Assembly (NCBI GenBank): GCA_964398945.1
Contig: CAYNOT010000001.1
Span: 62,001-126,000, forward strand
DNA: 64,000 nucleotides
Direction of reading: 5' to 3'
Source of the DNA: JBGTGG01 sp964398945
Lineage (GTDB): Bacteria > Bacteroidota > Bacteroidia > Cytophagales > Cyclobacteriaceae
Notes under the pieces: model-generated
The model's input: only the letters and a program-made list of their open reading frames with translations
What the model was told of the DNA's origin: nothing
Database searches by the model: none
Position numbers and translations under genes: made by a program
Part shown: positions 1-7,934 of the stretch, in pieces
Layout of the letters: every line of letters starts with the position of its first letter
How positions within the stretch are numbered: position 1 is the first letter of the stretch

Positions 1-317
1 ATATCAGGACGACCGGGAAAGAAAGTTGCAGTCAATGCCCTACCGACCAACACACTGTCCGGATGGATTTGCATCCAATCCCCTTCGTACTGATAATTAT
101 AGCCATCCCCCCGACAAGTTGCCCAGGCTTCTTCAAGGGTAACCAGTTTCATTCGCTTCATAATATCATCCGGCACTTTGGGACGTCCATCCGGAAAACG
201 CTCACCTTTCCAGAGCGGTGTTAAGGAAATCAATTTTTCCTTTGAAAGTTGTTGTCCAATACTCTGGTATCCTGAAAAAAATACCACACTAAACAATACT
301 ACATATAGTTGTTTCAT
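1..317 (-). CDS. RraA-like protein with export signal (partial, 3' end outside window)
   Basis: The reading frame starts with ATG at 317 and runs off the left edge, giving 105 residues. The first 22 residues, beginning MKQLYVVLFSVVFFSGYQS, form a signal peptide. The mature part contains MKRMKLVTLEEAW, then GDWMQIHPDSVLVGRALTA, which resembles the start of the RraA/dimethylmenaquinone-methyltransferase-like fold. That family includes regulators of RNase E and class II pyruvate aldolases such as HMG/CHA aldolase, so the family name does not fix the function. The gene begins 21 bases downstream of the BASS transporter stop and is probably cotranscribed with it. An exported member is unusual because the well-studied ones are cytoplasmic. 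An aldolase-like role on sugar-acid products is inference only. The catalytic region lies outside the window. Confidence 0.7.
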   Translation of the reverse strand, partial: MKQLYVVLFSVVFFSGYQSIGQQLSKEKLISLTPLWKGERFPDGRPKVPDDIMKRMKLVTLEEAWATCRGDGYNYQYEGDWMQIHPDSVLVGRALTATFFPGRPD

Positions 318-338
318 ATCCTTGTTAAGTTAAAATCA

Positions 339-1424
339 CTAATCTTCCTTTGGTGGTTTCCTGTGCCAATACGAAGCCAGTATACTCCCCGTTATATTCA
401 TCAATGGGCCAAACACAGCAGATGCCAATCCTACGGTTGCAATTTTCCCCATCTCCTTTGCAAGCCCGGATGCAAGCCCTGCATTTTGCATCCCAACTTC
501 CAGTGCGATGGTCCGTGAATCCTTTTCACTCATCCGCAAGAGCCTTGCAAACCAATACCCAAGCAGGTAACCGAACGTATTGTGCAACATCACTGCACCC
601 GTCAGTACAATGCCAATCTCCAGTAAACTATCACGTCCTGCGGCTGTGATGACTGTGATAATGATCCCTATTCCAATCATGGAAACCAATGGCATGGCGA
701 GATCAAGCCACTTCGATTTTCCATGCAGCAGTTTATTGAAAAGCAATCCTGCCCCGATAGGGATTACAATCATTTTAAAAATATCCCACATCATTTTCAG
801 GATGTCGATTTCAATAAAAGTCCCTCCTAAAAATTTCATCAATACCGGGGTAGCAAACGGGGCAATCAATGTACAGATGGTTGTTAATGTAATCGATAAG
901 GCAAGGTTTGCTTTCGCCAAATAGCTCATCACGTTAGAAGCCAATCCACTGGGCGAGCAGCCGATAAGGATTAAGCCTGCTGCTATTTCCGGTGGAAAAT
1001 TACTGAGCTTGGCAAGCACAAACCCAATAATCGGCATGATCGTAAATTGCGCTACAACACCGATCGCAACACCTTTTGGCATTTTAACAACGCCTATAAA
1101 ATCATCGACACTCATTCTCGTTCCCATACCAAACATAATAATTTGAATCAGCGGTGTGATGAGCAATGCCATCTTAAAACCATTGAACTCTACCAGATAC
1201 GCTGGATAATAAAGGGCAAGGGCCACACCTATAAAAATCATGATCGAATAAGTAAACCCCTTTAAGCTTTCATATCCACGGGATGCCAGGCCCAGCAGTA
1301 GGAAAAACAAGACCAGGGCAGGGCCGGCAGTTCCTATACCGGAATAAAAAACCAGGAAGATAAAAACGATAAAAGCTATAAAGGCCCCAACCAGTGCTGC
1401 TCTATAAAATGAAAATGGCTTCAA
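339..1424 (-). CDS. BASS family (bile acid:sodium symporter-like) transporter
   Basis: A 361-residue inner-membrane protein, almost entirely hydrophobic with about nine or ten membrane segments. The order and motifs (MFGMGTRMSVDDF near residue 98, GCSPSGLASNVMSYLAKAN near 154, EVGMQNAGLASGLA near 310) match the bile acid:sodium symporter family, in which GCSPGG-like and EVGMQN segments line the sodium and substrate sites. Family members import bile acids, pantothenate, pyruvate and other organic anions with sodium. Here the carbohydrate context suggests a sugar acid or keto acid, which is inference. It is separated from susD by a strong terminator and has its own upstream region with a weak copy of the cluster's operator (1453-1471). 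The exported RraA-like gene follows 21 bases downstream. Confidence 0.85.
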   Translation of the reverse strand: MKPFSFYRAALVGAFIAFIVFIFLVFYSGIGTAGPALVLFFLLLGLASRGYESLKGFTYSIMIFIGVALALYYPAYLVEFNGFKMALLITPLIQIIMFGMGTRMSVDDFIGVVKMPKGVAIGVVAQFTIMPIIGFVLAKLSNFPPEIAAGLILIGCSPSGLASNVMSYLAKANLALSITLTTICTLIAPFATPVLMKFLGGTFIEIDILKMMWDIFKMIVIPIGAGLLFNKLLHGKSKWLDLAMPLVSMIGIGIIITVITAAGRDSLLEIGIVLTGAVMLHNTFGYLLGYWFARLLRMSEKDSRTIALEVGMQNAGLASGLAKEMGKIATVGLASAVFGPLMNITGSILASYWHRKPPKED

Positions 1425-1452
1425 TGAATCGATTTATTTTAAAAAAAATTTC

Positions 1453-1471
1453 AGTTGCAATCAATACAATT
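1453..1471. promoter_or_regulatory. Weak copy of the cluster operator upstream of the BASS gene
   Basis: AGTTGCA-ATCAA-TACAATT resembles the AAGTGTA-N5-TACAATT repeat found upstream of four other units in this window. The right half-site is perfect and the left half-site is degenerate. It lies 29 bases upstream of the BASS start codon. Only half of it is well conserved, so this is a tentative member of the set. Confidence 0.3.
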
Positions 1472-1576
1472 CTATTTTTTACTGATGCTGAATGAAGCTA
1501 ACCACTCCACATGAAGCATAAAAACCCTATTGTATTAATGGTGACCCTACTATACCAATGGTATCCTCTGTTGGGC

Positions 1577-1610
1577 AAAAAAGTTGGCTATGTTTAACAC
1601 ATAGCCAACT
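1577..1610 (-). terminator. Rho-independent terminator of the susC-susD unit
   Basis: A perfect 12-bp inverted repeat (arms 1582-1593 and 1599-1610, AGTTGGCTATGT and its complement) has a 5-base loop. On the minus strand it is followed directly by a run of six T. It lies about 50 bases past the susD stop codon, so it should end the susC-susD transcript and insulate the BASS/RraA unit. Confidence 0.85.
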
Positions 1611-1660
1611 CAAACAATGATTGGCACCAACTGCTGCTTAGGGGCAATTGGATTTCCAAT

Positions 1661-3220
1661 TTAATTGTCCCAAAATACGCGTGCAATAAGGTTATCACTT
1701 CCGCCCATCGCTGCAACTGCAGCCGGGTAGTTCGGGTTGGCAGAGCCTTCACGATCCGGATAGGTCATCCTTCTTGCGAACCCACCTTGAAGATTGTTGT
1801 TATAGGTATTTGGGCTTAGTGCAGGAAATCCACTTCTTCTAAAGTTGGCAAACGCTTCCGTACCATTTCTGAAATTTACAATCCAGTATTGCGTGTTGAT
1901 CAACTCCAATGCGTCTGTTGGATTGTAGGCCACACCCGGTTGCGCTAAGTAGGCAGTAATTTCAGCCCCCGTAATGGGAGTGGTTCCTGGATAGAGTGCA
2001 TACACTTCCATATCTGCTGTGATTGCATTCTCATAATAGGTCTCTGCTTGCGCATCACCACCGGGAATCCAACCGCGCTTTGCGGCTTCTGCAAGCAACA
2101 AAGAAGTCTGTGCATACGTCACCCAAAAATCAGGAGCTGCCGGGGATGCTGTTACCCATATATTGTATTGTGAATAGTTAAGGCCACCTCCTCTAGGTCC
2201 CCTGTATCCCAGACCAATATTGGCAAGGGCTACTTCATCTACCCCAACAGGAACACCAAACTGGTTGGCCAACTCCGTATCAGGATCCTCATCACTTCCA
2301 ACCTGGCCTGGATCAGTAAACGTTGCAAAAATAAATTTACCACGTGGATCATCTGTGTTCTTCATCTGATCAACGAAAGGCTCCGCCGCATAGTTGAATT
2401 GAGAGAAATTTCTTAAGGCATTATTAGCTCCATGTACAAACAAGGATCCATCATACTTCACATAGGCATTGTCCGCATTGGAAGTCATCACTCCTCCGGC
2501 AAATGCTTCTGCTACAATGTCCTCGGCAGTTGCAGGGTTGATCTTAGAATACCGCATTCCTAATCTTAACAACAAGGAGTTTCCTAATTTTTTCCATTTG
2601 GCAACTTGTGTCGCTACATCCGGTGATGGAGTTTCCGCATTGGCACCATAGAACAGATCAGCAGAAACAAAATCAGCACTGGTATTAAAGGCTGCTAATG
2701 CTGCTGTAATCTCATCGTACAAGTGAGCATAAATAACCTCATCATCATCATACGCTGGAAAAAAGATTCCGTTACTCACCGCTTTGCCTGCATCGAAGTA
2801 AGGCACATCTCCATAATTATCCACGAGGCCCATAAAAGTTTGTGCTTTCCATATCCGGATCATGCTCAACAAGTTTACACGCTCAGTTCCTTCTCCCAAT
2901 ATTGAAATCGCTTGAACCATGTTTCTGATGGAGCCAGGATAGGATTGATCCCACTTTGGATTGTTGACAGGGTCAATATCGCGATTGAAATTAAACCCGA
3001 GCGTAGCGCCTTGATTGTAAGGGTTTACAAACTGCTGAACAATGGTATGTTCTGCTTCATATGTTCCGAGGTGGGTACGTTGCGCCCCGGCAAAAAGGAT
3101 TGCAGGATCAATATTGGTAACCGCATACGGGTTTGTATTAATCTCAACAAAATCTTTATCGCACGCCCCTGCTAAAAGGAGCATAAAAAATAATAGTATA
3201 GAATGCTTTATCGATTTCAT
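1661..3220 (-). CDS. SusD/RagB-type outer-membrane glycan-binding lipoprotein (SusD-like 2 type)
   Basis: A surface lipoprotein that caps the SusC transporter and binds glycan at the outer membrane. The chosen start, MKSIKHSILLFFMLLLAGAC at 3220, gives a proper lipoprotein signal with the lipid-carrying Cys at residue 20. An upstream in-frame ATG at 3238 would add six residues and overlap susC. The mature start, DKDFVEINTNPYAVTNIDP, and the TPR-like helical body (SLLLRLGMRYSKINP, QTSLLLAEAAKRGW) are typical of the Bacteroidota SusD/RagB lipoprotein superfamily, and the length (519 residues) fits. The pair sits at the downstream end of a long glycosidase cluster for arabinose-containing glycans. 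The exact oligosaccharide bound cannot be read from sequence. Confidence 0.93.
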   Translation of the reverse strand: MKSIKHSILLFFMLLLAGACDKDFVEINTNPYAVTNIDPAILFAGAQRTHLGTYEAEHTIVQQFVNPYNQGATLGFNFNRDIDPVNNPKWDQSYPGSIRNMVQAISILGEGTERVNLLSMIRIWKAQTFMGLVDNYGDVPYFDAGKAVSNGIFFPAYDDDEVIYAHLYDEITAALAAFNTSADFVSADLFYGANAETPSPDVATQVAKWKKLGNSLLLRLGMRYSKINPATAEDIVAEAFAGGVMTSNADNAYVKYDGSLFVHGANNALRNFSQFNYAAEPFVDQMKNTDDPRGKFIFATFTDPGQVGSDEDPDTELANQFGVPVGVDEVALANIGLGYRGPRGGGLNYSQYNIWVTASPAAPDFWVTYAQTSLLLAEAAKRGWIPGGDAQAETYYENAITADMEVYALYPGTTPITGAEITAYLAQPGVAYNPTDALELINTQYWIVNFRNGTEAFANFRRSGFPALSPNTYNNNLQGGFARRMTYPDREGSANPNYPAAVAAMGGSDNLIARVFWDN

Positions 3221-3224
3221 AATT

Positions 3225-6200
3225 CTAGAATTTAACATTTAAACTGAAATTGAAACTACGTGCTGTTGGCAACGATGAATTTTCATAGCCGGCTCGAATA
3301 TCACCTCCAGATTGGATTGCTTCAGGATCCAACCCGGGAAGGTCCTTGTAAAGGATCGCCAGATTACGTGCGGATGCTGATACAGAAAGCCCTTTTATAA
3401 AATCCAACGCAGGCATACTAGTAACCAAATCGGTTAGGTTATAAGATACCGATACATTTCTAAGCTTTACAAAGTCAGATTTGAAGATGAATGGGTCACC
3501 GATTTGATCGTTTCTGTAACTAGCATAAAAGCCTTGTAAGTTCGTCACAACACTGGTGTTCGGTGTGCCATCATCATACACCCCAGGGAATGTTAAACCG
3601 GCCTCACCTTCCCTACGTCCTTCCAAGGAAAGCTTGGAATGTCCTTGTCTCAACATATTTAGGTGTGTGGAAGATAGCACAGTACCCCCAAGTTTATAGT
3701 CGATGAATATGCCAACACTCAGCTTCTTATAGGTAAAGGTGTTGTTCCATCCACCAGTAACCTTAGGAATAGAACTTCCTACAGGGAGAAAGCCATTTGT
3801 TAATTCTGCTCCCGGTGTACTGGAATTTGTTGGACGCAAACCACCTGTTGGAGTAACAAGAATATCCCCATTCGCATTTCGTAAGTAAGTTCTTGTATAC
3901 AGTTGATTCATCCCCATGCCTTCTGTATACCTTAATTCCCCTAGAAACTCGTTACCATTTGCAGGAGCCGCGGTGCCATTAAAATATATTACAAGAAGTG
4001 TTCCACTTGGATTACCTACATCTAATACCTCTGTCTTAAGGAAGGTGTTATTCCAGGAACTCACCCACCTGAAATCTCCCCGATCCAAAGCTGTCACTTC
4101 AATCAAAGACTCTAAACCACTATTACTTAAAGAAGCGGTGTTTTGCTTGGATTCAGGATATCCGGATGCATTGGAAATTTGAAGATTCAAGATCTGATCG
4201 GTTGTTACTTTATGGAATGCACCAAGATCTACTAACACCTTATTATCGAACAACCGCATTTCCAGACCAATCTCTTGTTCTGTTACAATAAAGGGTTGCA
4301 AATTTGGGTTAGGGGCAAGATTGCCACTGACAGATGCTAATGTCTGGCCATTGAATTGATTAGGGTTAATGGCATATGTCAGTAGACCATCATAAGGGTT
4401 CACACCATTCGCACTTCCTACCTTGGCCCAGGCACCTCTTAATTTAGCATAGGAAAGCCAAGTCTGGTTGGTCAGTAGTTCTGAGAAAATAAAACTACCC
4501 GAAACAGATGGGTAAAATACATTATTTTTCTCCGGGTTTAATACTGAGAACCAATCATTCCTACCCGTAAAGTTTAAGTAAAACATTCCATTGTACCCGA
4601 ATTCTGCCCAACCATAAAGCGAGTTGGTCCGTGTTTGGTTATAACCATAGCCTTGATTTTGAATCGTTCCATTTGCGATGGTATAAAGATCAGGCACCAC
4701 AAAATTGCTGGAATTCTGATCCATTCGCTGCCATTTAGTCCTCCAGGTATTGCCGCCAAAATTTGCATCCACTGAAAACTTTCCGAATTCCTTATTACCA
4801 CCAATCAGGAAGTCAGCATTGATATCGGTCGCTATATCTTGCAGTAGATTGTAGGTGCCCTTGTAAGTACCATCTCCTTGAAAAAGGTTGTCTGTTCCTG
4901 TACCACTCAAGCGATTCCATTCTGAAAAGGAATTGAGATAATCATAGTTATACCTACCCTGCGCATACAACCAATCGGTGAATTGATAGCGTACCGTTGC
5001 CGTTCCAAGAAATCGGTTTCTAATATCATCATAATACTGTCCATTTTGCATCGGATAATACGGGTTATTGATGGTCCCTAAAAATCCATTTGTCTTATAC
5101 TCTGCTCCATTTCCAGGATTTTTTGCATTGTCACGATAGGCCTCAATGGGTGTAGAGATTCCCATCCTGGTAAAAAAGTTTACAGCACCATCACCCTGTG
5201 AACCGATTTGCGGTGGATTTAGGTTTTGCTCATTTGCATAGTTAATATTCAACTGCATTGTGAGTTTCTTGGTAAATTCATGGTTGATACCCGCATTAAA
5301 AATTCTCTTCTTATACTCGTTTAGGGGCACAATACCCTCTGCATCTACGTTAGAAAAGGATACCCGAAAGCTTCCATTTGCACCTCCACCAGACAATCCA
5401 ATAGTATTGGTGAAATTTGTACCAAGTTGTAAAAAGTCAAATAGCTGGAAGGGATTAGCAGAATAGGGACGCATAACACCATCAAAATTCATAACGGGAG
5501 TACCATCAAGTCGTGCACCAAATCCAAATTGACCTTGTGACTGGGCATCTCCTTGTGTTTGCGGTTTATTACCTCCTTGTCCAATACCATATTCTTGCTG
5601 CACGATTTCATCCATGAAATTCAACGCTTTTGAAGTGGTAAAACTGGAGGTAAATTCCACCCCAATCCCCTGCCCTTTTTGACCGGATTTAGTAGTAATA
5701 ATAATTGCTCCATTTGCTGCTCTCGAACCATAGAGTGCAGCTGCCGTTGCACCCTTTAATACGGTCATGTTTTCAATATCATCTGGATTGATATTCTGTA
5801 AATTATCGCCTCGATCACGCTGTTGTGTGTTACCATCAGCGGGACGTGCACCCTGATCCATTGGAAGTCCGTTTATAACTATCAACGGTGCATTATTTGC
5901 ACCTGCGAATGCAGCCTGACCACGAAGACGTATCTGGGTACCTGCACCAGCACCTGCCGCAGGAGGTGTTATATTCAAGCCTGCCACGCGTCCTTCCAGG
6001 GATTCCATTACATTCGTAGTACGATTTGTAATCAGCTCATCCGTCTTCACTGCTGTTGCCGAATAACCCAATTTTTTAGATTCCTTTTTAACACCCAAGG
6101 CAGTAACCATTACTTCTTCCAGGGATGTTAAATCTGGTTGAAGGGTAACATCAACGGTGGTTCTTCCTTCGGCTGATACTTCTTGCAATGCATAGCCTAC

Positions 6201-6479
6201 AAATGAAAAAACCAACGTACTGGTCGTGGATGAAACTTCGATTGAATACGTTCCATCAGCACCACTAACGGTACCATTGCTCGTACCTTTTTCAATGATG
6301 TTGACACCCGGGAAAGCCGTTCCGAATTCGTCCGTTACTGTTCCTCTGATCGTTTGTTGTTGCATGGTCAATGGCACGTCATTGACCCTTACTCCAGCCT
6401 CTCCCGAAGCGTAGGTCTGAATGCATACCACCGATGAAAGCAGCATGCAAAATGAAAATAGCAAGTAGCGTTTTCTCAT
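3225..6479 (-). CDS. SusC/RagA-type TonB-linked outer-membrane transporter
   Basis: A 1084-residue TonB-dependent importer of oligosaccharides. A signal peptide (residues 1-24) is followed by a carboxypeptidase-regulatory-like domain (TIRGTVTDEFGTAFPGVNI, about 43-120). Next come the plug domain (TNVMESLEGRVAGLNI and the NINPDDIENMTVLKGATA motif near 235) and a 22-strand barrel ending in SFNFSLNVKF. No N-terminal FecR-interaction domain is present, so regulation by an ECF sigma/anti-sigma pair is unlikely. susD starts 4 bases beyond the susC stop. Upstream are an operator-like repeat at 6520-6538 and CGTTTGCG repeats at 6604-6628, and both lie well within the distance expected for the promoter. 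Confidence 0.96.
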   Translation of the reverse strand: MRKRYLLFSFCMLLSSVVCIQTYASGEAGVRVNDVPLTMQQQTIRGTVTDEFGTAFPGVNIIEKGTSNGTVSGADGTYSIEVSSTTSTLVFSFVGYALQEVSAEGRTTVDVTLQPDLTSLEEVMVTALGVKKESKKLGYSATAVKTDELITNRTTNVMESLEGRVAGLNITPPAAGAGAGTQIRLRGQAAFAGANNAPLIVINGLPMDQGARPADGNTQQRDRGDNLQNINPDDIENMTVLKGATAAALYGSRAANGAIIITTKSGQKGQGIGVEFTSSFTTSKALNFMDEIVQQEYGIGQGGNKPQTQGDAQSQGQFGFGARLDGTPVMNFDGVMRPYSANPFQLFDFLQLGTNFTNTIGLSGGGANGSFRVSFSNVDAEGIVPLNEYKKRIFNAGINHEFTKKLTMQLNINYANEQNLNPPQIGSQGDGAVNFFTRMGISTPIEAYRDNAKNPGNGAEYKTNGFLGTINNPYYPMQNGQYYDDIRNRFLGTATVRYQFTDWLYAQGRYNYDYLNSFSEWNRLSGTGTDNLFQGDGTYKGTYNLLQDIATDINADFLIGGNKEFGKFSVDANFGGNTWRTKWQRMDQNSSNFVVPDLYTIANGTIQNQGYGYNQTRTNSLYGWAEFGYNGMFYLNFTGRNDWFSVLNPEKNNVFYPSVSGSFIFSELLTNQTWLSYAKLRGAWAKVGSANGVNPYDGLLTYAINPNQFNGQTLASVSGNLAPNPNLQPFIVTEQEIGLEMRLFDNKVLVDLGAFHKVTTDQILNLQISNASGYPESKQNTASLSNSGLESLIEVTALDRGDFRWVSSWNNTFLKTEVLDVGNPSGTLLVIYFNGTAAPANGNEFLGELRYTEGMGMNQLYTRTYLRNANGDILVTPTGGLRPTNSSTPGAELTNGFLPVGSSIPKVTGGWNNTFTYKKLSVGIFIDYKLGGTVLSSTHLNMLRQGHSKLSLEGRREGEAGLTFPGVYDDGTPNTSVVTNLQGFYASYRNDQIGDPFIFKSDFVKLRNVSVSYNLTDLVTSMPALDFIKGLSVSASARNLAILYKDLPGLDPEAIQSGGDIRAGYENSSLPTARSFNFSLNVKF

Positions 6480-6519
6480 AATTTAAGGGGTTATAAGTGA
6501 TTAAATTTGGTTACGATTA

Positions 6520-6538
6520 AAGTGTATTTTTTACAATT
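6520..6538. promoter_or_regulatory. Candidate operator, site A (susC)
   Basis: AAGTGTA-TTTTT-TACAATT is a 19-bp imperfect inverted repeat, 41 bases upstream of the susC start codon. It is nearly identical to the sites at 20542, 36406 and 37699, each in front of an arabinose-related gene. Its position just downstream of the putative -7 element would suit repression (inference). Confidence 0.65.
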
Positions 6539-6603
6539 ATTATGAATCGAATGTATAAGAGTTATATTTTATTTACTTCCAAAAATCACCATTGGTCATT
6601 TTT

Positions 6604-6628
6604 GCACACGTTTGCGAAGGCGTTTGCG
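6604..6628. promoter_or_regulatory. CGTTTGCG direct repeats with LacI-like near-palindrome upstream of susC
   Basis: CGTTTGCG occurs at 6609-6616 and again at 6621-6628, a 12-base period. The first copy is part of GCACACGTTTGC (6604-6615), a near-palindrome around ACGT with one mismatched pair. Operators of LacI-family regulators have this general form. No LacI-type gene is in the window, so the regulator is unknown. Confidence 0.35.
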
Positions 6629-6839
6629 CGGTTTTATGGTTATTTAGGCGGGTTTGAAGGAATATGTGGCTGGCCTATATTTAACCTTTTCTGGTGAATA
6701 TTGAACACTTCTGCCTTGTCACGATAAGCTTTTCAGAAACATATAATCGATAATGCGAGGCGAAGTTAATTTCAGGTTTTAATAAGGCTTTATTCTTATC
6801 ATTTTTATCAACGGAGCTTCACTGATACTTTGTTTGTGT

Positions 6840-7853
6840 CTAAAATTCAATCATCGCCTTGACAACCCCAGATGATGGATCCAACCACTGATCAAAAACT
6901 GAACGGACGTCATCGAATTTTGCCCGATGGGTGATGTAGGTTGATGGTTTCACTTCTCCATTTTTTAATGCAGCAACAACATTTTCAAAGTCTTCTCGTG
7001 TTGCATTTCGACTGCTCATCAGGGTTCCCTCCCGCTTATGAAACTCAGGATGACTAAATGAAAGATCACCTTTTTGTAATCCAATGATTACATACCGTGC
7101 ACCATGGGCCATGAAATTAAAAGCACTGTTTATCGCATTCTTATTTCCTGTAGCATCTATAATTACCGTTGGCATATCACCATACGTAATAGCTTTTAGT
7201 TGTTCAACTACATCCGGTGCAGATGCGTTGATGGTATTCGACACATTCAGTTTTTCTGTGCAGAATTTTAATCGTTGTTCGTTTACATCCATGGCAATAA
7301 CTTTTCCTCCCGCAATGCGAGCAAACTCCATTGTACCCAGCCCAATGGGTCCTGCACCGATCACCAATACAAATTCACCCGGACAAATTACCGCGCGTCT
7401 AACACCATGCGCACCGATTGCAAGCGGCTCAACCAACGCGAGCTCATCTAAACTCAAACCATCACCGTGCAATAAAGAATTGGAAGGAACGGAAAGGTAC
7501 TCAACCATTCCTCCATCAATGTGCACTCCACAAACCTGAATGCTCGCGCAACAATTGAATTTCCCGTTACAGCAAGCAATACATTTTCCACAGGAGAAGT
7601 ACGGAATAAAGGAAACCATTTCCCCGACTTTAAAACCGGGGGCATTGTCAAATGAAACCAATTCACCTGCCAACTCATGGCCCAGTATGCGGGGATAACT
7701 AAGAAAAGGTTGTGTGCCTTCAAATGCATGTAAGTCGGTACCGCATACACCAATGCGTTTGATTTTTATAATCGCATGATCCGCTGACTGCACAGGAGCC
7801 GGACTTTCCTTATATTCAAATTTCCGCGGCTCAACACACACTAATGTTTTCAT
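6840..7853 (-). CDS. Zinc-dependent medium-chain alcohol/polyol dehydrogenase
   Basis: A 337-residue cytoplasmic MDR-family dehydrogenase. The catalytic zinc site is visible as GVCGTDLHAFEG (Cys near 37) and GHELAGE (His-Glu near 59). The structural zinc site is the four-cysteine stretch CGKCIACCNGKFNCC near 88-102. The Rossmann NAD-binding glycine motif is VIGAGPIGLGTMEFA, near residue 163. It is closest in character to sorbitol, threonine, galactonate and RspB-like dehydrogenases, which oxidise secondary alcohols of polyols or sugar acids with NAD. The substrate cannot be set from sequence, but an arabinose-derived acid or polyol fits the cluster. It is the last gene of the glycosidase run, 81 bases after the GH43 gene. 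Confidence 0.85.
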   Translation of the reverse strand: MKTLVCVEPRKFEYKESPAPVQSADHAIIKIKRIGVCGTDLHAFEGTQPFLSYPRILGHELAGELVSFDNAPGFKVGEMVSFIPYFSCGKCIACCNGKFNCCASIQVCGVHIDGGMVEYLSVPSNSLLHGDGLSLDELALVEPLAIGAHGVRRAVICPGEFVLVIGAGPIGLGTMEFARIAGGKVIAMDVNEQRLKFCTEKLNVSNTINASAPDVVEQLKAITYGDMPTVIIDATGNKNAINSAFNFMAHGARYVIIGLQKGDLSFSHPEFHKREGTLMSSRNATREDFENVVAALKNGEVKPSTYITHRAKFDDVRSVFDQWLDPSSGVVKAMIEF

Positions 7854-7934
7854 TTTTCTTCAAGTATTTTTTAGTGTTGTGTTAAAAAATCGCCACTTCT
7901 TTGTTCAATTACCAAACTCATTCATTTGGCCTTC

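Larger units (their letters stand above)
6480..6839. other. Intergenic control region of susC
   Basis: This 360-base non-coding gap lies between the dehydrogenase stop and the susC start. It contains the 19-bp operator-like repeat (6520-6538) and a cluster of CGTTTGCG repeats (6604-6628). Between them, on the minus strand, TACATTCG (one mismatch to the Bacteroidota -7 consensus TAnnTTTG) lies near 6550, with a TTTTTGG stretch 24 bases upstream of it. No gene or mobile element is visible. Confidence 0.6.

Noticed and set aside
7084..7539. 151-codon plus-strand frame opposite the zinc dehydrogenase
   Set aside because: It lies on the complement of the conserved nucleotide-binding and zinc-binding segments and is best explained by codon bias.
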